A DNA stretch of 48,147 bases. Origin: CAYRLW01 sp964425215. GTDB lineage: Bacteria; Spirochaetota; Spirochaetia; Treponematales; Breznakiellaceae. The position numbers and the translations under genes were made by a program. The first letter of the stretch is position 1; each line of letters opens with the position of its first letter. The notes beneath the pieces were generated by a model that worked only from the letters and a program-made list of their open reading frames with translations, did no database searches and was not told where the DNA came from. The stretch spans positions 1 to 48,147 of the forward strand of contig CAYRLW010000023.1 of assembly GCA_964425215.1 (NCBI GenBank), in the 5' to 3' direction. This document shows positions 23,729-32,400 of this stretch, one piece after another.

Positions 23729-24892
23729 ATGGGAAAGCGGGAAGAGACGGAAAAAGAGAATAGTTTCGCGGCCTATTTTGAAAAAAGTTACACCAGAATG
23801 GACAAACTGGAACCGGGCCAGGTGGTGGAAACTCGTATAGAATCGATTTCTAACGATAGCGTTTTTCTCCAACTGAACGGAAAAAGCGAGGGTATCCTGG
23901 ACAGGGCCGAACTCTTGGATAAGGACGGAAAACTTACCGTCAAAGAAGGGGATACCATTAGGGCGTTTTTCCTAAGAATAAAGGATGGGGAGCCCTATTT
24001 TACCACCCGGATCAGCGGAGACAAGGCGGACGTGGCGCTTTTGGAAAACGCCTTTAAAAACAAAATTCCCGTCGAAGGGGTGGTTGAAAAGGAGATCAAG
24101 GGGGGCTACGAAGTTAAAATCGGAGATTCCCGGGCTTTTTGTCCTTACTCCCAAATGGGGCTTAAACGGAATAGCGAATCGGAAAGCTGGGTGGGAAAAC
24201 ACCTGACCTTTTTAATCCAAGAGTATAGGGAAAACGGACGGAGCATCCTCGTTTCGAACCGGGCTATGGAAGAAGTGGCCCAGGCGGAAAAAATCGAAGT
24301 CCTCAAAAAATCTCTGAAAGAACAGGGGCTCGTTACGGGAACCATAACGTCGATCCAAGACTTCGGCGCCTTTGTGGATATCGGCGGAGTCCAGGCCCTA
24401 CTCCCCGTGTCCGAGATCAGCAGGGAACGGGTGGACCATATTCGTTCAGCCTTAACCGTAGGCCAAGAGATACAAGCGGAAATCATAAAATTAGACTGGG
24501 CTTCCGAACGCATCACCTTGAGCATGAAAAGTCTCTTGGCGGACCCCTGGGAAAGGGCTTTAGAAAAGTACCCCAAGGACTCTAAACATACGGGCAAGGT
24601 AGTTCGAATTACCGACTACGGCGCCTTTGTTTCCCTGGAACCGGGACTTGATGGGTTGGTTCACGTTTCCGAATTTCGTAGCGGCGGAACGTACAACAAC
24701 GTGAAGGATTCGGTCAAAGTGGGTCAGACACTGAATGTCCAGGTTTTGGACGTGGATACCGTAAAAAAGAGAATATCCCTAAAGCCCGCCAGTTCCGTCG
24801 AAGAAGACACCCTGTCCAAACGATATCTAGAAGATACGGATGGGCAGGGCGAAACCTACAACCCCTTCGCGACCCTGCTGAAAAGAAAGTAA
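23729..24892 (+). CDS. S1-domain RNA-binding protein (ribosomal S1-like)
   Basis: This 387-aa protein has four S1 RNA-binding repeats, roughly at residues 30-95, 110-170, 195-265 and 285-355. The third and fourth are most typical (SIQDFGAFVDIGGVQALLPVSEIS and RITDYGAFVSLEPGLDGLVHVSE). It resembles short ribosomal protein S1 or S1-like translation factors, which bind mRNA on the 30S subunit. Full-length S1 has six repeats, so this may be an accessory S1 rather than RpsA. The ATG at 23729 is preferred because GAGGGAG sits seven bases upstream, too close to serve the ATG at 23723. It is a single gene followed at once by a palindromic repeat. Confidence 0.85.
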   Translation: MGKREETEKENSFAAYFEKSYTRMDKLEPGQVVETRIESISNDSVFLQLNGKSEGILDRAELLDKDGKLTVKEGDTIRAFFLRIKDGEPYFTTRISGDKADVALLENAFKNKIPVEGVVEKEIKGGYEVKIGDSRAFCPYSQMGLKRNSESESWVGKHLTFLIQEYRENGRSILVSNRAMEEVAQAEKIEVLKKSLKEQGLVTGTITSIQDFGAFVDIGGVQALLPVSEISRERVDHIRSALTVGQEIQAEIIKLDWASERITLSMKSLLADPWERALEKYPKDSKHTGKVVRITDYGAFVSLEPGLDGLVHVSEFRSGGTYNNVKDSVKVGQTLNVQVLDVDTVKKRISLKPASSVEEDTLSKRYLEDTDGQGETYNPFATLLKRK

Positions 24893-24900
24893 GATACGGG

Positions 24901-24934
24901 GGTTCTTTCGAACTCCCTGAGTTTCGAAAGAGCC
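24901..24934. repeat. Dispersed palindromic repeat, CCT-loop type
   Basis: GGTTCTTTCGAACTC (24901-24915), loop CCT, then GAGTTTCGAAAGAGCC (24919-24934). The arms pair except for one missing A. It starts eight bases after the S1 gene stop and could end that transcript, although no T-run follows. Confidence 0.8.
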
Positions 24935-24975
24935 TCGGATCTTTAAAACCATGGGCCAACTAGGGGGCTCAGTAT

Positions 24976-25025
24976 AAAAAAAGTCCTTATCATACAACAC
25001 CTAAGATGTTGAAAGATAAGGACTT
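24976..25025 (-). terminator. Rho-independent terminator of tRNA-Val
   Basis: Perfect 11-base arms AAGTCCTTATC (24981-24991) and GATAAGGACTT (25015-25025) enclose a nested CAACA/TGTTG stem. On the minus strand the hairpin is followed by a run of seven T (24976-24982). It begins four bases after the tRNA 3' end. Confidence 0.85.
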
Positions 25026-25028
25026 ATT

Positions 25029-25102
25029 TGGGCGATACAAGAGTCGAACTTGTGACCCCCAGCGTGTCATACTGGTGCTCTAACCAACTGAGCTAACCGC
25101 CC
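25029..25102 (-). tRNA. tRNA-Val, anticodon GAC
   Basis: The 74-base minus-strand sequence folds as a standard tRNA. The acceptor is GGGCGGT/ATCGCCC with discriminator A, the D-arm GCTC/GAGC, the anticodon stem CCAGT/GCTGG around loop ATGACAC, and the T-arm ACAAG/CTTGT around TTCGACT. The anticodon GAC reads valine codons GTC and GTT. CCA is not encoded. The promoter and terminator are its own. Confidence 0.95.
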
Positions 25103-25113
25103 GATACTCGGTA

Positions 25114-25143
25114 TTTATACCGGAAGACCGGTCCCTTTGTCAA
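25114..25143 (-). promoter_or_regulatory. Strong promoter of tRNA-Val, -35 inside a palindrome
   Basis: TTGACA (25138-25143) and TATAAA (25114-25119) are 18 bases apart, with the predicted start about five bases before the tRNA. The -35 lies within the inverted repeat GTCCCTT-N4-AAGGGAC (25131-25148), just downstream of the cheY stop. That hairpin could also serve as the 3' end of the che transcript. Confidence 0.7.
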
Positions 25144-25162
25144 GGGACAGGCTTCTTCGTTT

Positions 25163-25603
25163 CTAAGATTTGGATAAAACCTGATTTATTCTCTCCAAAA
25201 CTTTTTTCCGATCCAAGGGTTTTACGATATAATTTTTAGCCCCCAAAAGAAGAGACTTTTTTACCAGGTCCTGTTTCCCCAGGGCGCTTATCATAATAAC
25301 CTTGGCGTTCTTATCAAAGTTCATGATATGTTCCAGGGCGGTTATTCCGTCCATTTTGGGCATGGTAATATCCATGGTAACCAAATCGATATTTGGGAAC
25401 AACTCTTTATATTTTTCCACCCCCTGTTCCCCATCACCGGCGGTAGCCACCACTTCATACCCCTCGGAGGTGAGTATTTGTCCTATCTGTTTGGCCACAA
25501 ACATGGAATCGTCTACCACTAAAACCCGATACGGAGTCCCGTCGCTTTTAATTCCGTCGGGGGCCCGCTCGTTTATCGAGGGAAAATCCTGCTTGGTCTT
25601 CAT
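25163..25603 (-). CDS. cheY: Chemotaxis response regulator CheY
   Basis: CheY is the single-domain receiver that, when phosphorylated by CheA, binds the flagellar switch. The acidic pair D31-D32, phospho-acceptor D78 (TMDITMPKMDG) and K128 (YIVKPLD) are all in place. At 146 aa it has about 20 extra N-terminal residues before the domain, as treponemal CheY proteins often do. GGAAGG lies about seven bases before the ATG. It is the last gene of the cheA-cheW-cheX-cheY operon, 12 bases after cheX. Confidence 0.95.
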   Translation of the reverse strand: MKTKQDFPSINERAPDGIKSDGTPYRVLVVDDSMFVAKQIGQILTSEGYEVVATAGDGEQGVEKYKELFPNIDLVTMDITMPKMDGITALEHIMNFDKNAKVIMISALGKQDLVKKSLLLGAKNYIVKPLDRKKVLERINQVLSKS

Positions 25604-25615
25604 ACGCCGACCTTC

Positions 25616-26080
25616 CTATGCCCTCTCACGAATAGCCACGTTAATTTCGATCCGTCCTTCCGGAACTTCCATGGGTACGATAAGGGCTTCCACTTCGTGA
25701 TCCGAAACTTCCATATTGTCTCCCGTAAACAAGGCGGGGGGAGTAAGATCAAACTTAAATCCCAAATCGTGTAGTTTGGTCACCGCCTGGGCGGTAATCA
25801 TATTGGCCAATTCGGTGATCGTGGCCTTTGCCAATTCGTCCAGAGTGGTAAGCTGTTCCCCGTTCATGGTGGAAGCCACAGCCAAGGCGGTACTTTTTGA
25901 CATATCAAAAAGCACCCGACCTTCCACATCCCCCGCTAATCCAACCAACGCGGCCACACCCAGAACCGGCATGGTGGTGGATTTTAAATATAATTCTCCC
26001 CGCCGGACCTCCGTATTCAGCACCTCTTTTAAAATGTTAAACGCGGCTTCCACAAAGGGATTGATATATTCTACTCTCAT
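25616..26080 (-). CDS. cheX: CheY-phosphate phosphatase CheX
   Basis: CheX dephosphorylates CheY-P and replaces CheZ in spirochaetes. The phosphatase signature ExxN is E90-x-x-N93 in TITELANMITAQ. The N-terminal MRVEYINPFVEAAFNILKEV is typical of the family. The length is 154 aa. GGAG precedes the ATG. It sits between cheW and cheY, the arrangement known from treponemes. Confidence 0.95.
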   Translation of the reverse strand: MRVEYINPFVEAAFNILKEVLNTEVRRGELYLKSTTMPVLGVAALVGLAGDVEGRVLFDMSKSTALAVASTMNGEQLTTLDELAKATITELANMITAQAVTKLHDLGFKFDLTPPALFTGDNMEVSDHEVEALIVPMEVPEGRIEINVAIRERA

Positions 26081-26100
26081 CCTACGCTCCTTCTTTTATC

Positions 26101-27444
26101 TTACTCTATACGGGTATACGCGGAAACGGGGTCTTGCCCCAGGGACGTCCAACCATTCTCTACAATCTGCTCGTTTCTCCCCAGAATCACCAGACCCTTT
26201 CCTTTTAATTTCTCAGAAAAATCCGAAATAATGCGATTCTGATCCACCGGGGGTAAGAAAGACAAAATGTCCCGGGCTAGTATGATGTCCAATTCCGGGA
26301 AGGGGTTGGAATTGAGAATATCATGGTACTCGAAAAGGATAGAATCCTTAATCGTCGAATTAAACGTGTACCCGTTTCGGCCCTTTACCAGAAACTCGCG
26401 AAAATACTCGGGCACATCGTCCAGTTCGAACACCATATTGGGGGCCTGGGATATGGCTAGCAGATCGCTATCGTTGGCCCAAATTTTTATTTGGGCATCC
26501 CGATACCGTTTCCGAAGCACGCAGGCGAAGGAAAAGGTTTCGTAGCCCTTTCCGCAACCGGGGTTCCAAACTTGAATGGTTCTAGACGCCGTCTCGGGAA
26601 GGGTTTGAAGGATCGCTTGTATAAAGTCCTCGCCCCAAAAGGTTCCCGAATAGGGAGAATAGAAGGTTTCTAAATACTGATCCGCGTCCTCGATATTTTT
26701 AAGCTGGAGGTCCGAACTCTTCTGAATTTTTTTCCATTCCTCAAAGCGTCGGTTTACCCAGGCTTCGTTAAGCGGTGTGGCCGCGAACCGTTTTAGAGCA
26801 AAGAGGGTCTGCTTGATAAAGTCCAAATCCGACCCGCCGCCTTCGTCCGGAGTCTCGCTGACCGCTTCTGGAAGCGGCGACGCGATGGGTCCCGTAACGG
26901 GGGCGTAGTAGGCCCCCGAGGGGGTTTCGGAAAGAATACGGGGCTTTTCTTCTTCCTTTTGGGCGAAAATTCGAACCACGTCCAAAATAATGTACAGCCG
27001 ATTCTGATTTTCCACGACCCCGTGAATGTACTTTATGTTGATATCCCCAAAAATAGGATGGGGCGGTTGGATAGAAGACGAATGGATTCCCACGACCTTA
27101 TCGATATTATCGACCACCACGCCAAAAACGTGTTCTTCCAGCCGCAGGATCAGCATATTTTCCAAGGCTTCGTCGGATTTTTTTTCCGCCGGAAGATGGA
27201 AAAACACCCGGAGATCCACCACGGGAATGATATCGCCCCGGAGGTTGTACACACCCCGAAGGTACGGAGCCGCGTTGGGGACAAAGGTAAACCGCCCGGC
27301 CTTGGCAATCTCCTTGACGTTCATAATATCTACACCGTAGTCTTTTCCGGCCAACGAAAAGGTTACCATTTTAAAATCAATGGTATTCACCCTTTCTTGC
27401 GTTACCGCCCGTTCCTGTTCGACCGTCGCTGTGTTAGTTTCCAT
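26101..27444 (-). CDS. cheW: CheW fused to a CheR-like methyltransferase domain
   Basis: This 447-aa protein joins two chemotaxis modules. Residues about 20-170 are a CheW coupling domain (MVTFSLAGKDYGVDIMNVKEIAK, then YLRGVYNLRGDIIPVVDLRVFF). After a linker with a short proline-rich part, residues about 235-447 resemble the CheR SAM-binding domain: VWNPGCGKGYETFSFA for motif I, IWANDSD for the acidic loop, and DIILARDILSFLPPVDQNRIISDFSEKLKGKG near the end. The N-terminal CheR helical domain and parts of the beta-subdomain seem reduced, so methyltransferase activity is uncertain. A CheW/CheR-like protein has been described in Treponema denticola arrays. Here it would link receptors to CheA. 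GAGGAAAAG precedes the ATG. Confidence 0.9.
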   Translation of the reverse strand: METNTATVEQERAVTQERVNTIDFKMVTFSLAGKDYGVDIMNVKEIAKAGRFTFVPNAAPYLRGVYNLRGDIIPVVDLRVFFHLPAEKKSDEALENMLILRLEEHVFGVVVDNIDKVVGIHSSSIQPPHPIFGDINIKYIHGVVENQNRLYIILDVVRIFAQKEEEKPRILSETPSGAYYAPVTGPIASPLPEAVSETPDEGGGSDLDFIKQTLFALKRFAATPLNEAWVNRRFEEWKKIQKSSDLQLKNIEDADQYLETFYSPYSGTFWGEDFIQAILQTLPETASRTIQVWNPGCGKGYETFSFACVLRKRYRDAQIKIWANDSDLLAISQAPNMVFELDDVPEYFREFLVKGRNGYTFNSTIKDSILFEYHDILNSNPFPELDIILARDILSFLPPVDQNRIISDFSEKLKGKGLVILGRNEQIVENGWTSLGQDPVSAYTRIE

Positions 27445-27455
27445 GCTTTTCCTCG

Positions 27456-30029
27456 CTATCGACTCAACGCCTCACGACGGCGGCGCTCTTCCAATTCCTG
27501 TTTTAGCCCCAATTCCAACAGTTGACTCACGTCGATAATCAGGGAAACCGAACCATCCCCGAGAATCGAGGCTCCGGCGATACCGGGGGAGTTGGTAAAT
27601 TGATCCCGGAGGGGCTTTATGACCACATCCTCCTCGCCTATAAGGCTATCGACCATAAGGCCCATTTTTTTATCCGCGGTTCCGACGATAACCACAAAAT
27701 TGTATTCCCTCTGCTCGTCGGTTTTTATCCCAAATAGCCGGTTTAAGCGGAGCAGGGATATGACATCGTTGCGGATGTTGAATACCTCGTAGTTGTCGAT
27801 CATCTTTATATCCGTGGGTTTAATACGGTGACTTTCGATAACCGACGTGATGGGGATGGAGTAAATCTCCCGTCCAACCCGTACGAGCAGGCCCTGAATA
27901 ATGGCCAACGTGAGGGGCAGTTTGATGGTGAACTTGGTTCCCTTTCCCCGTTCCGAACTGACGGTTACCGTACCGTTGAGTTTTTCGATTTGCCGGCGAA
28001 CCACGTCCAGACCCACGCCCCGGCCGGAAATATTGGTAATCTGTTTAGCCGTGGAAAAACCGGGCTCAAAGATCAGGTGAAAGGCTTCCACGTCGGTCAA
28101 GGCCTTGTTCGGGTGGATCAGTCCCCGTTCAATCGCCTTGGCCCGCACGGCGTCCACGTCGATGCCCTTTCCATCGTCGGTGATCTCGATGATGATCATG
28201 TTGCCTTCGTTGCTGGCCTTAAGAAGAACCGTGCCTTCCTCGTTTTTGCCCGCCGCGATCCGATCCGCTGGAGCCTCGATGCCGTGGTCTATACAGTTCC
28301 GAACCGAGTGCATAATCGGATCCAGGAGGTCTTCTATCACCGATTTATCCAGCTCCGTTTCCTCACCTTCGATTACCAGGTTAATCTTTTTATTTAAACT
28401 CTTGGAAAGGTCCCGCACCAGCCGGGGGAATCGGCTAAAGATTTGGCTGATAGGAACCATGCGGATCCGCATGACCCCCTCTTGTAGTTCCCCGGTAATT
28501 CTCCCCAGATTTTGGGCGGTGGATCGGAATTTTCCGATATTGGTCTTCAGGGACGCCTCGAAGGGATCAAAGAGGGTAAAGAGATCCCCGTATTTTTCAT
28601 TGATTTCTTTCTTTATTTCCTTTACCGTTCGACCTTTCTGAATACCCTCCAGATAGTCCGGCAAAGCGTCAAATAGATCCTTTATTTTTTCCCGGTACAC
28701 CGATTCGGAGGATTGCAGCTGGGCCATGAGTTCGCTGAACTGGCTGGTGATTTGGTTGAACGTGGCCTTGGTGATTACGGTTTCGGAAACCAGGTTCAGC
28801 AGGTTATCGATCCGTTTAGAGTCTACCCGAAGGATAGACCCCGCTTCTTTTCCCGCTTTTTTCGCTTCCGCTTCCTGCTTGGACTTGTCGCCATCCTCCC
28901 CTTCTCCGTGGACCGATTCTGAGGCGCCTGTCGGGGAAGCCTTTGAACCGTCCCCGGTAGCTGGAGCTGCGGCTTGGGGAGTAGCGGTTGAAGAAGTAGG
29001 GGCCGTAGCCGCTATAACCTCTTGAGAAGCGGGCTGTTGATCTGCGGCGGCGGGAACCCTCGTTTCTTCCGTAGCTTTGGATTTTTTTTCCGGAGCGACC
29101 GCGAAGATTTTTTCACTGCCCGTACCCAGTTCCGCGATTTCGGCGGAAAGGGTCACGTCGGGGATGGTGACGTACCGTTGTAATTCCTCCACCGTCCGCT
29201 TAGAACTAACGTAATATTCCACCTGGGGATAGAAAATATCTTCGTACAATTGTTCAAAATCCGGGACCGTTCGCAGGACCGTTCCAGACTCTTTTAAGGC
29301 GGCAAAAACCTGAATTCCCCCCACGGTGTTCATCACGTTGTCTTCGTTGAAGGTTACGGTAATTTTGTATACCGTTTCCCCCGCCCCGGCGGCTTGCTTA
29401 AGTTCCAGGACATCGTATTCGGTTAATTGGGGCGATCCACCGCCGGGAAGCCCACCCACAGGACCTTTAACAACCCCGGTGGCGGAGCCGGTAGCGGCTC
29501 CGGTTCCGACGGAAGTCCCCTTGCCGGTCCCGGCGGAACCGGGGGCTGAGGGTTGTCCAGCGACTTTTGATCCGGCGGCAGGGACAGGGCCGGTTCCAGT
29601 TTTTTTTGAACCCTGGCGCTTGCGGGCCGAAGTTTCGGGAAGCAGGTCCGATAGGCGGCCCTCTATGCTGGTCGTATCTTCCCTATAGACCGATCCATTC
29701 ATCCGTTGGGAAAGCATGGCCTTGATAACGTCGATCGCCGCGAGCAGGGTGTCGATGACCGATTCGGTTACCTTCACGGCATCGGAGCGGATCGCGTCCA
29801 AGACATCTTCCACCAGGTGGGTGAACGAAGACAGTTCCCCCATTTCAACGGTGGCCGCGCCCCCTTTAAGGGTATGGGCAGCCCGAAAGATTTCGTCTAC
29901 CGCGTCTTTATTGGTGCCTTCGTTTTCCAGAACGAGGATATTCTGTTCCAGGGTATCAACCTGGAGCTGAGCCTCGCTGAAAAAGTCCTTAAGGAGCTCT
30001 TCGTTGTTAGGATCTAAATAATCACTCAT
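27456..30029 (-). CDS. cheA: Chemotaxis histidine kinase CheA
   Basis: CheA is the central chemotaxis kinase. From the ATG at 30029 the product is 857 aa: P1 with phospho-acceptor H52 (AAHTLKGGAATVE), a Gly/Ala/Pro-rich linker, a P2-like domain near residues 200-300, a second Pro/Ala/Glu-rich linker, P3, the P4 ATPase domain (HSVRNCIDHGIE and DDGKGIDV blocks) and the CheW-like P5 to the C-terminus. P3 is unusual, with about 60 residues inserted between its helices (SVYREKIKDLF...FDPFEASL), as reported for treponemal CheA. No Shine-Dalgarno sequence is obvious. A TTGACG at 30063-30068 may be the -35 of the operon. Codons upstream of 30029 could add up to eight residues. Confidence 0.95.
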   Translation of the reverse strand: MSDYLDPNNEELLKDFFSEAQLQVDTLEQNILVLENEGTNKDAVDEIFRAAHTLKGGAATVEMGELSSFTHLVEDVLDAIRSDAVKVTESVIDTLLAAIDVIKAMLSQRMNGSVYREDTTSIEGRLSDLLPETSARKRQGSKKTGTGPVPAAGSKVAGQPSAPGSAGTGKGTSVGTGAATGSATGVVKGPVGGLPGGGSPQLTEYDVLELKQAAGAGETVYKITVTFNEDNVMNTVGGIQVFAALKESGTVLRTVPDFEQLYEDIFYPQVEYYVSSKRTVEELQRYVTIPDVTLSAEIAELGTGSEKIFAVAPEKKSKATEETRVPAAADQQPASQEVIAATAPTSSTATPQAAAPATGDGSKASPTGASESVHGEGEDGDKSKQEAEAKKAGKEAGSILRVDSKRIDNLLNLVSETVITKATFNQITSQFSELMAQLQSSESVYREKIKDLFDALPDYLEGIQKGRTVKEIKKEINEKYGDLFTLFDPFEASLKTNIGKFRSTAQNLGRITGELQEGVMRIRMVPISQIFSRFPRLVRDLSKSLNKKINLVIEGEETELDKSVIEDLLDPIMHSVRNCIDHGIEAPADRIAAGKNEEGTVLLKASNEGNMIIIEITDDGKGIDVDAVRAKAIERGLIHPNKALTDVEAFHLIFEPGFSTAKQITNISGRGVGLDVVRRQIEKLNGTVTVSSERGKGTKFTIKLPLTLAIIQGLLVRVGREIYSIPITSVIESHRIKPTDIKMIDNYEVFNIRNDVISLLRLNRLFGIKTDEQREYNFVVIVGTADKKMGLMVDSLIGEEDVVIKPLRDQFTNSPGIAGASILGDGSVSLIIDVSQLLELGLKQELEERRRREALSR

Positions 30030-30091
30030 GACGATCATAATGTTTATACACAAATCGTCTTACGTCAAGGTACCCATGAAAGGAATTTGGT

Positions 30092-30120
30092 TTGTTATTT
30101 TTCCGTGAACATGATAGTAT
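30092..30120 (+). promoter_or_regulatory. Promoter of the outer-membrane-like protein pair
   Basis: TTGTTA (30092-30097) and TAGTAT (30115-30120) are 17 bases apart. The predicted start is about 13 bases before the ATG, leaving a very short leader with AAGGAG. Confidence 0.55.
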
Positions 30121-30139
30121 TACGGTTAAGGAGCCGCAG

Positions 30140-31384
30140 ATGAGACAAGGACAGCGCGTATTCTTCATTGTCCCGCTACTTTTCATCGCGATTTTGGGTT
30201 TGGGGATCCGCTTTCCCGCCCTTTTCGCGGCGGAATTTTCGGTTCCTAACCTGGAATTATCCGATTTCGGGAAGGTATCCGGGGGCACTTTTAATCTTTC
30301 TTCCGTCGCATCGGCGGATATCGCCATAGCGGGGGGGTATAAATACGGAGGGTTGCTTCGTTTATCCTTTACTTCTAAGGACTTAGAAAAGGCCCTGGGT
30401 TACGGCCGCACGACCATCGATCCCATTAGCGCTCCCCCCTCCGCGGCGGATTATAACGCCCTGGCGGATCGATTAAACAACCAGGCCGTTATGGGATTTA
30501 AACTGGCCCAGGTAACCGCCCGTAAACCCTTCGAGCTCCCCGTGGAATTTTCTTACTTTATCGGTATGGGCGATAGTTTTTGCTCCGGCGATGACTTTCC
30601 CCAACGGTTTGGGACCGCCCCGGTGGGTACGAATTTTCGTGGTCTTTCGTACTTTCCCAACGGGATCGGGGGGAATCCGGCTTTTCAGTACAACGGGATT
30701 TATGAGGTCGTAGGTTCGGGGGTCTCCGTAACCCTGACGCCCTGGGGATCGATTATTCCCAGTTTCTATCTGTACCAGGATGACGCTTTTATCAACGGTA
30801 CCACGGGAATCCCCGATTCGGGCCGTTTTTCCTCCGATATGCGGGTTCTGATAAACTCCCCCCACGTAAAGATGGAAGCCTTTGCGGGGGCGACGGCCCC
30901 CTACGGAAGCTATGGCATGTACCGGGGCGGGGTCTTAGCCTTCTTTACCACCGGAGCGGGGGCGGATTTTTTGGCCCAGGTGGGGGTTCCAGGTTGGGAG
31001 AGCGGAAACTCTTTTAGTATCGATAATCTTTTTTTCCTTTTTGAACCACGGCTCGATTTTGGACCCGCGGCAATCCATATCACGTTGTTTTACCATCCCC
31101 TCCGGTATATGCAAATCGTAAATCCCAGCGAACAGGGGGCCACGGACCTGAACGTACAATTGTTAGTGGGAAATATCTTAAAAAACGGCTTGGAGGGCGG
31201 ATTGGAAACCACCACGGGAATCCATCCCAACGATAATCCAACCTTTTCCCTTCGAGTTTCCCCGTTTATTAGCGCTATTACCGAGGGAGCCCGGTGGGAT
31301 TTTAAAATTCGAATCGATCCCCTCGCTTACGGACGGCCGATAGAAATGTTCGAGACCTACATGGGTGTAAGAACCTCGTTTTAA
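30140..31384 (+). CDS. Exported beta-rich protein, probable outer-membrane barrel
   Basis: I do not recognise the family. The 414-aa product starts with a signal peptide (hydrophobic segment about residues 8-29, likely cleavage after ALFA). The rest is rich in alternating hydrophobic/polar and Gly/aromatic stretches, with no cytoplasmic motifs. It ends in Phe after GVRTSF, as many outer-membrane barrels do. These traits suggest a spirochaete outer-membrane protein, but no barrel is proven. The ATG at 30140 has AAGGAG seven bases upstream. It is followed after ten bases by another exported protein of similar character, and is divergent from cheA. Confidence 0.65.
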   Translation: MRQGQRVFFIVPLLFIAILGLGIRFPALFAAEFSVPNLELSDFGKVSGGTFNLSSVASADIAIAGGYKYGGLLRLSFTSKDLEKALGYGRTTIDPISAPPSAADYNALADRLNNQAVMGFKLAQVTARKPFELPVEFSYFIGMGDSFCSGDDFPQRFGTAPVGTNFRGLSYFPNGIGGNPAFQYNGIYEVVGSGVSVTLTPWGSIIPSFYLYQDDAFINGTTGIPDSGRFSSDMRVLINSPHVKMEAFAGATAPYGSYGMYRGGVLAFFTTGAGADFLAQVGVPGWESGNSFSIDNLFFLFEPRLDFGPAAIHITLFYHPLRYMQIVNPSEQGATDLNVQLLVGNILKNGLEGGLETTTGIHPNDNPTFSLRVSPFISAITEGARWDFKIRIDPLAYGRPIEMFETYMGVRTSF

Positions 31385-31394
31385 GGTGTAAACC

Positions 31395-32288
31395 ATGAAT
31401 AAAAACCCTTTCTTGTGGCTTTTTACGGCGATTTCCCTCTTCTTTTTTCCCCATACGTCCTCGGCCCTGGAAATTACCGCCCTGGGTAGTTTGGGAAATT
31501 TGTTCTTCGATACCGGAAGGACTACGTCCCTCCAAACGGCCAATCTTCCTTTTCAAAGCAACCTAGCTTTTTGGGGAACCCTAGCGGCGGAAGAAGCCTT
31601 AACCGATACCCTCCGTTTTAGCGCCAGTTTTGAAAACGATCCTTTGCTTCGCAACCGGGTGTACACCCGTATTGGCTTTGACGGGGGGTTCGCCAAATTG
31701 AGCGTAGGGCCCTTTTTCGGACCCTTTAACACCGCCGATTCGATCCTTACGTCCGGACTTTCTACCACCCTGCGGTTGGAACTTCCAGGGCTGGTCTTCG
31801 GTTCTTTCCGATCCGATTCCACCATCGGGGCGGGCATTTCCGCCCCGGGGGATTACGTCCAAGAGCGGAGCGAAATCGCCTTTGGTTTTTGGGTCCCCCA
31901 CGTGATTACCACCTTGAGAATCGCGTCGGATAGTTTTACGGAAAAACAGAGCGCCACCTTGAACACCAAGGATAATCGTACCCGCTACGAACTGATCGCC
32001 GAGGTGTATAAAAAAAACGTCCCCTACACCGCGAAGGTGCATCTGGGATTCCAATCCCTTTCCCGGTCCTACATCGGGACCAGCGGAACCACCAAGGATG
32101 AACTGGGGGATCTTTTTGTGGGCCTGGACCTGAACGCCCAGGTATCCGACGGCCTTTCCATATTGGCGGGGGTGGAATCGCCCATCTATGCCTGGGGGAT
32201 GCGGGGTTTAGCCAGCCCAGCCTCTTCCACGATCCTCTACGAAGTAAAAACAGGGGTGGTTTACACGTTTCCTAAGAAGATAAACTAA
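31395..32288 (+). CDS. Exported beta-rich protein, probable outer-membrane protein
   Basis: This is an unrecognised 297-aa protein with an N-terminal signal peptide (hydrophobic core WLFTAISLFFF, likely cleavage after HTSSA). The mature part is a series of amphipathic strand-like segments rich in Gly, Thr and Phe, consistent with a barrel. A short run, LRFSASFENDPLLRNRVYTRIGFDGGFAKLSVGPFFGPFN in outline, resembles paired barrel strands. AAGGTG precedes the ATG. It is probably co-transcribed with the preceding protein, suggesting a shared envelope role. A palindromic repeat begins at the stop codon. Confidence 0.6.
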   Translation: MNKNPFLWLFTAISLFFFPHTSSALEITALGSLGNLFFDTGRTTSLQTANLPFQSNLAFWGTLAAEEALTDTLRFSASFENDPLLRNRVYTRIGFDGGFAKLSVGPFFGPFNTADSILTSGLSTTLRLELPGLVFGSFRSDSTIGAGISAPGDYVQERSEIAFGFWVPHVITTLRIASDSFTEKQSATLNTKDNRTRYELIAEVYKKNVPYTAKVHLGFQSLSRSYIGTSGTTKDELGDLFVGLDLNAQVSDGLSILAGVESPIYAWGMRGLASPASSTILYEVKTGVVYTFPKKIN

Positions 32289-32329
32289 GGAGGTTCTTTC
32301 AAAAGCAACAGACTTTCGAAAGAACCTCC
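32289..32329. repeat. Dispersed palindromic repeat, CAACAGA-loop type, best copy
   Basis: GGAGGTTCTTTCAAAAG (32289-32305) and CTTTCGAAAGAACCTCC (32313-32329) pair over 17 positions with one mismatch around the loop CAACAGA. It starts at the stop codon of the upstream gene, between two convergent genes. No T-run follows. Confidence 0.9.
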
Positions 32330-32400
32330 TATGGCTAGAGTTACCATAAGTATCAAAGATGGCATACATACGGGAATGGGATTGATATTTTTGAATACCC

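Noticed and set aside
29326..29688. Long open frame on the plus strand opposite the CheA linker, rich in Pro, Ala and Val.
   Set aside because: It mirrors the low-complexity Gly/Ala/Pro linker of cheA and has no ribosome site or family resemblance.
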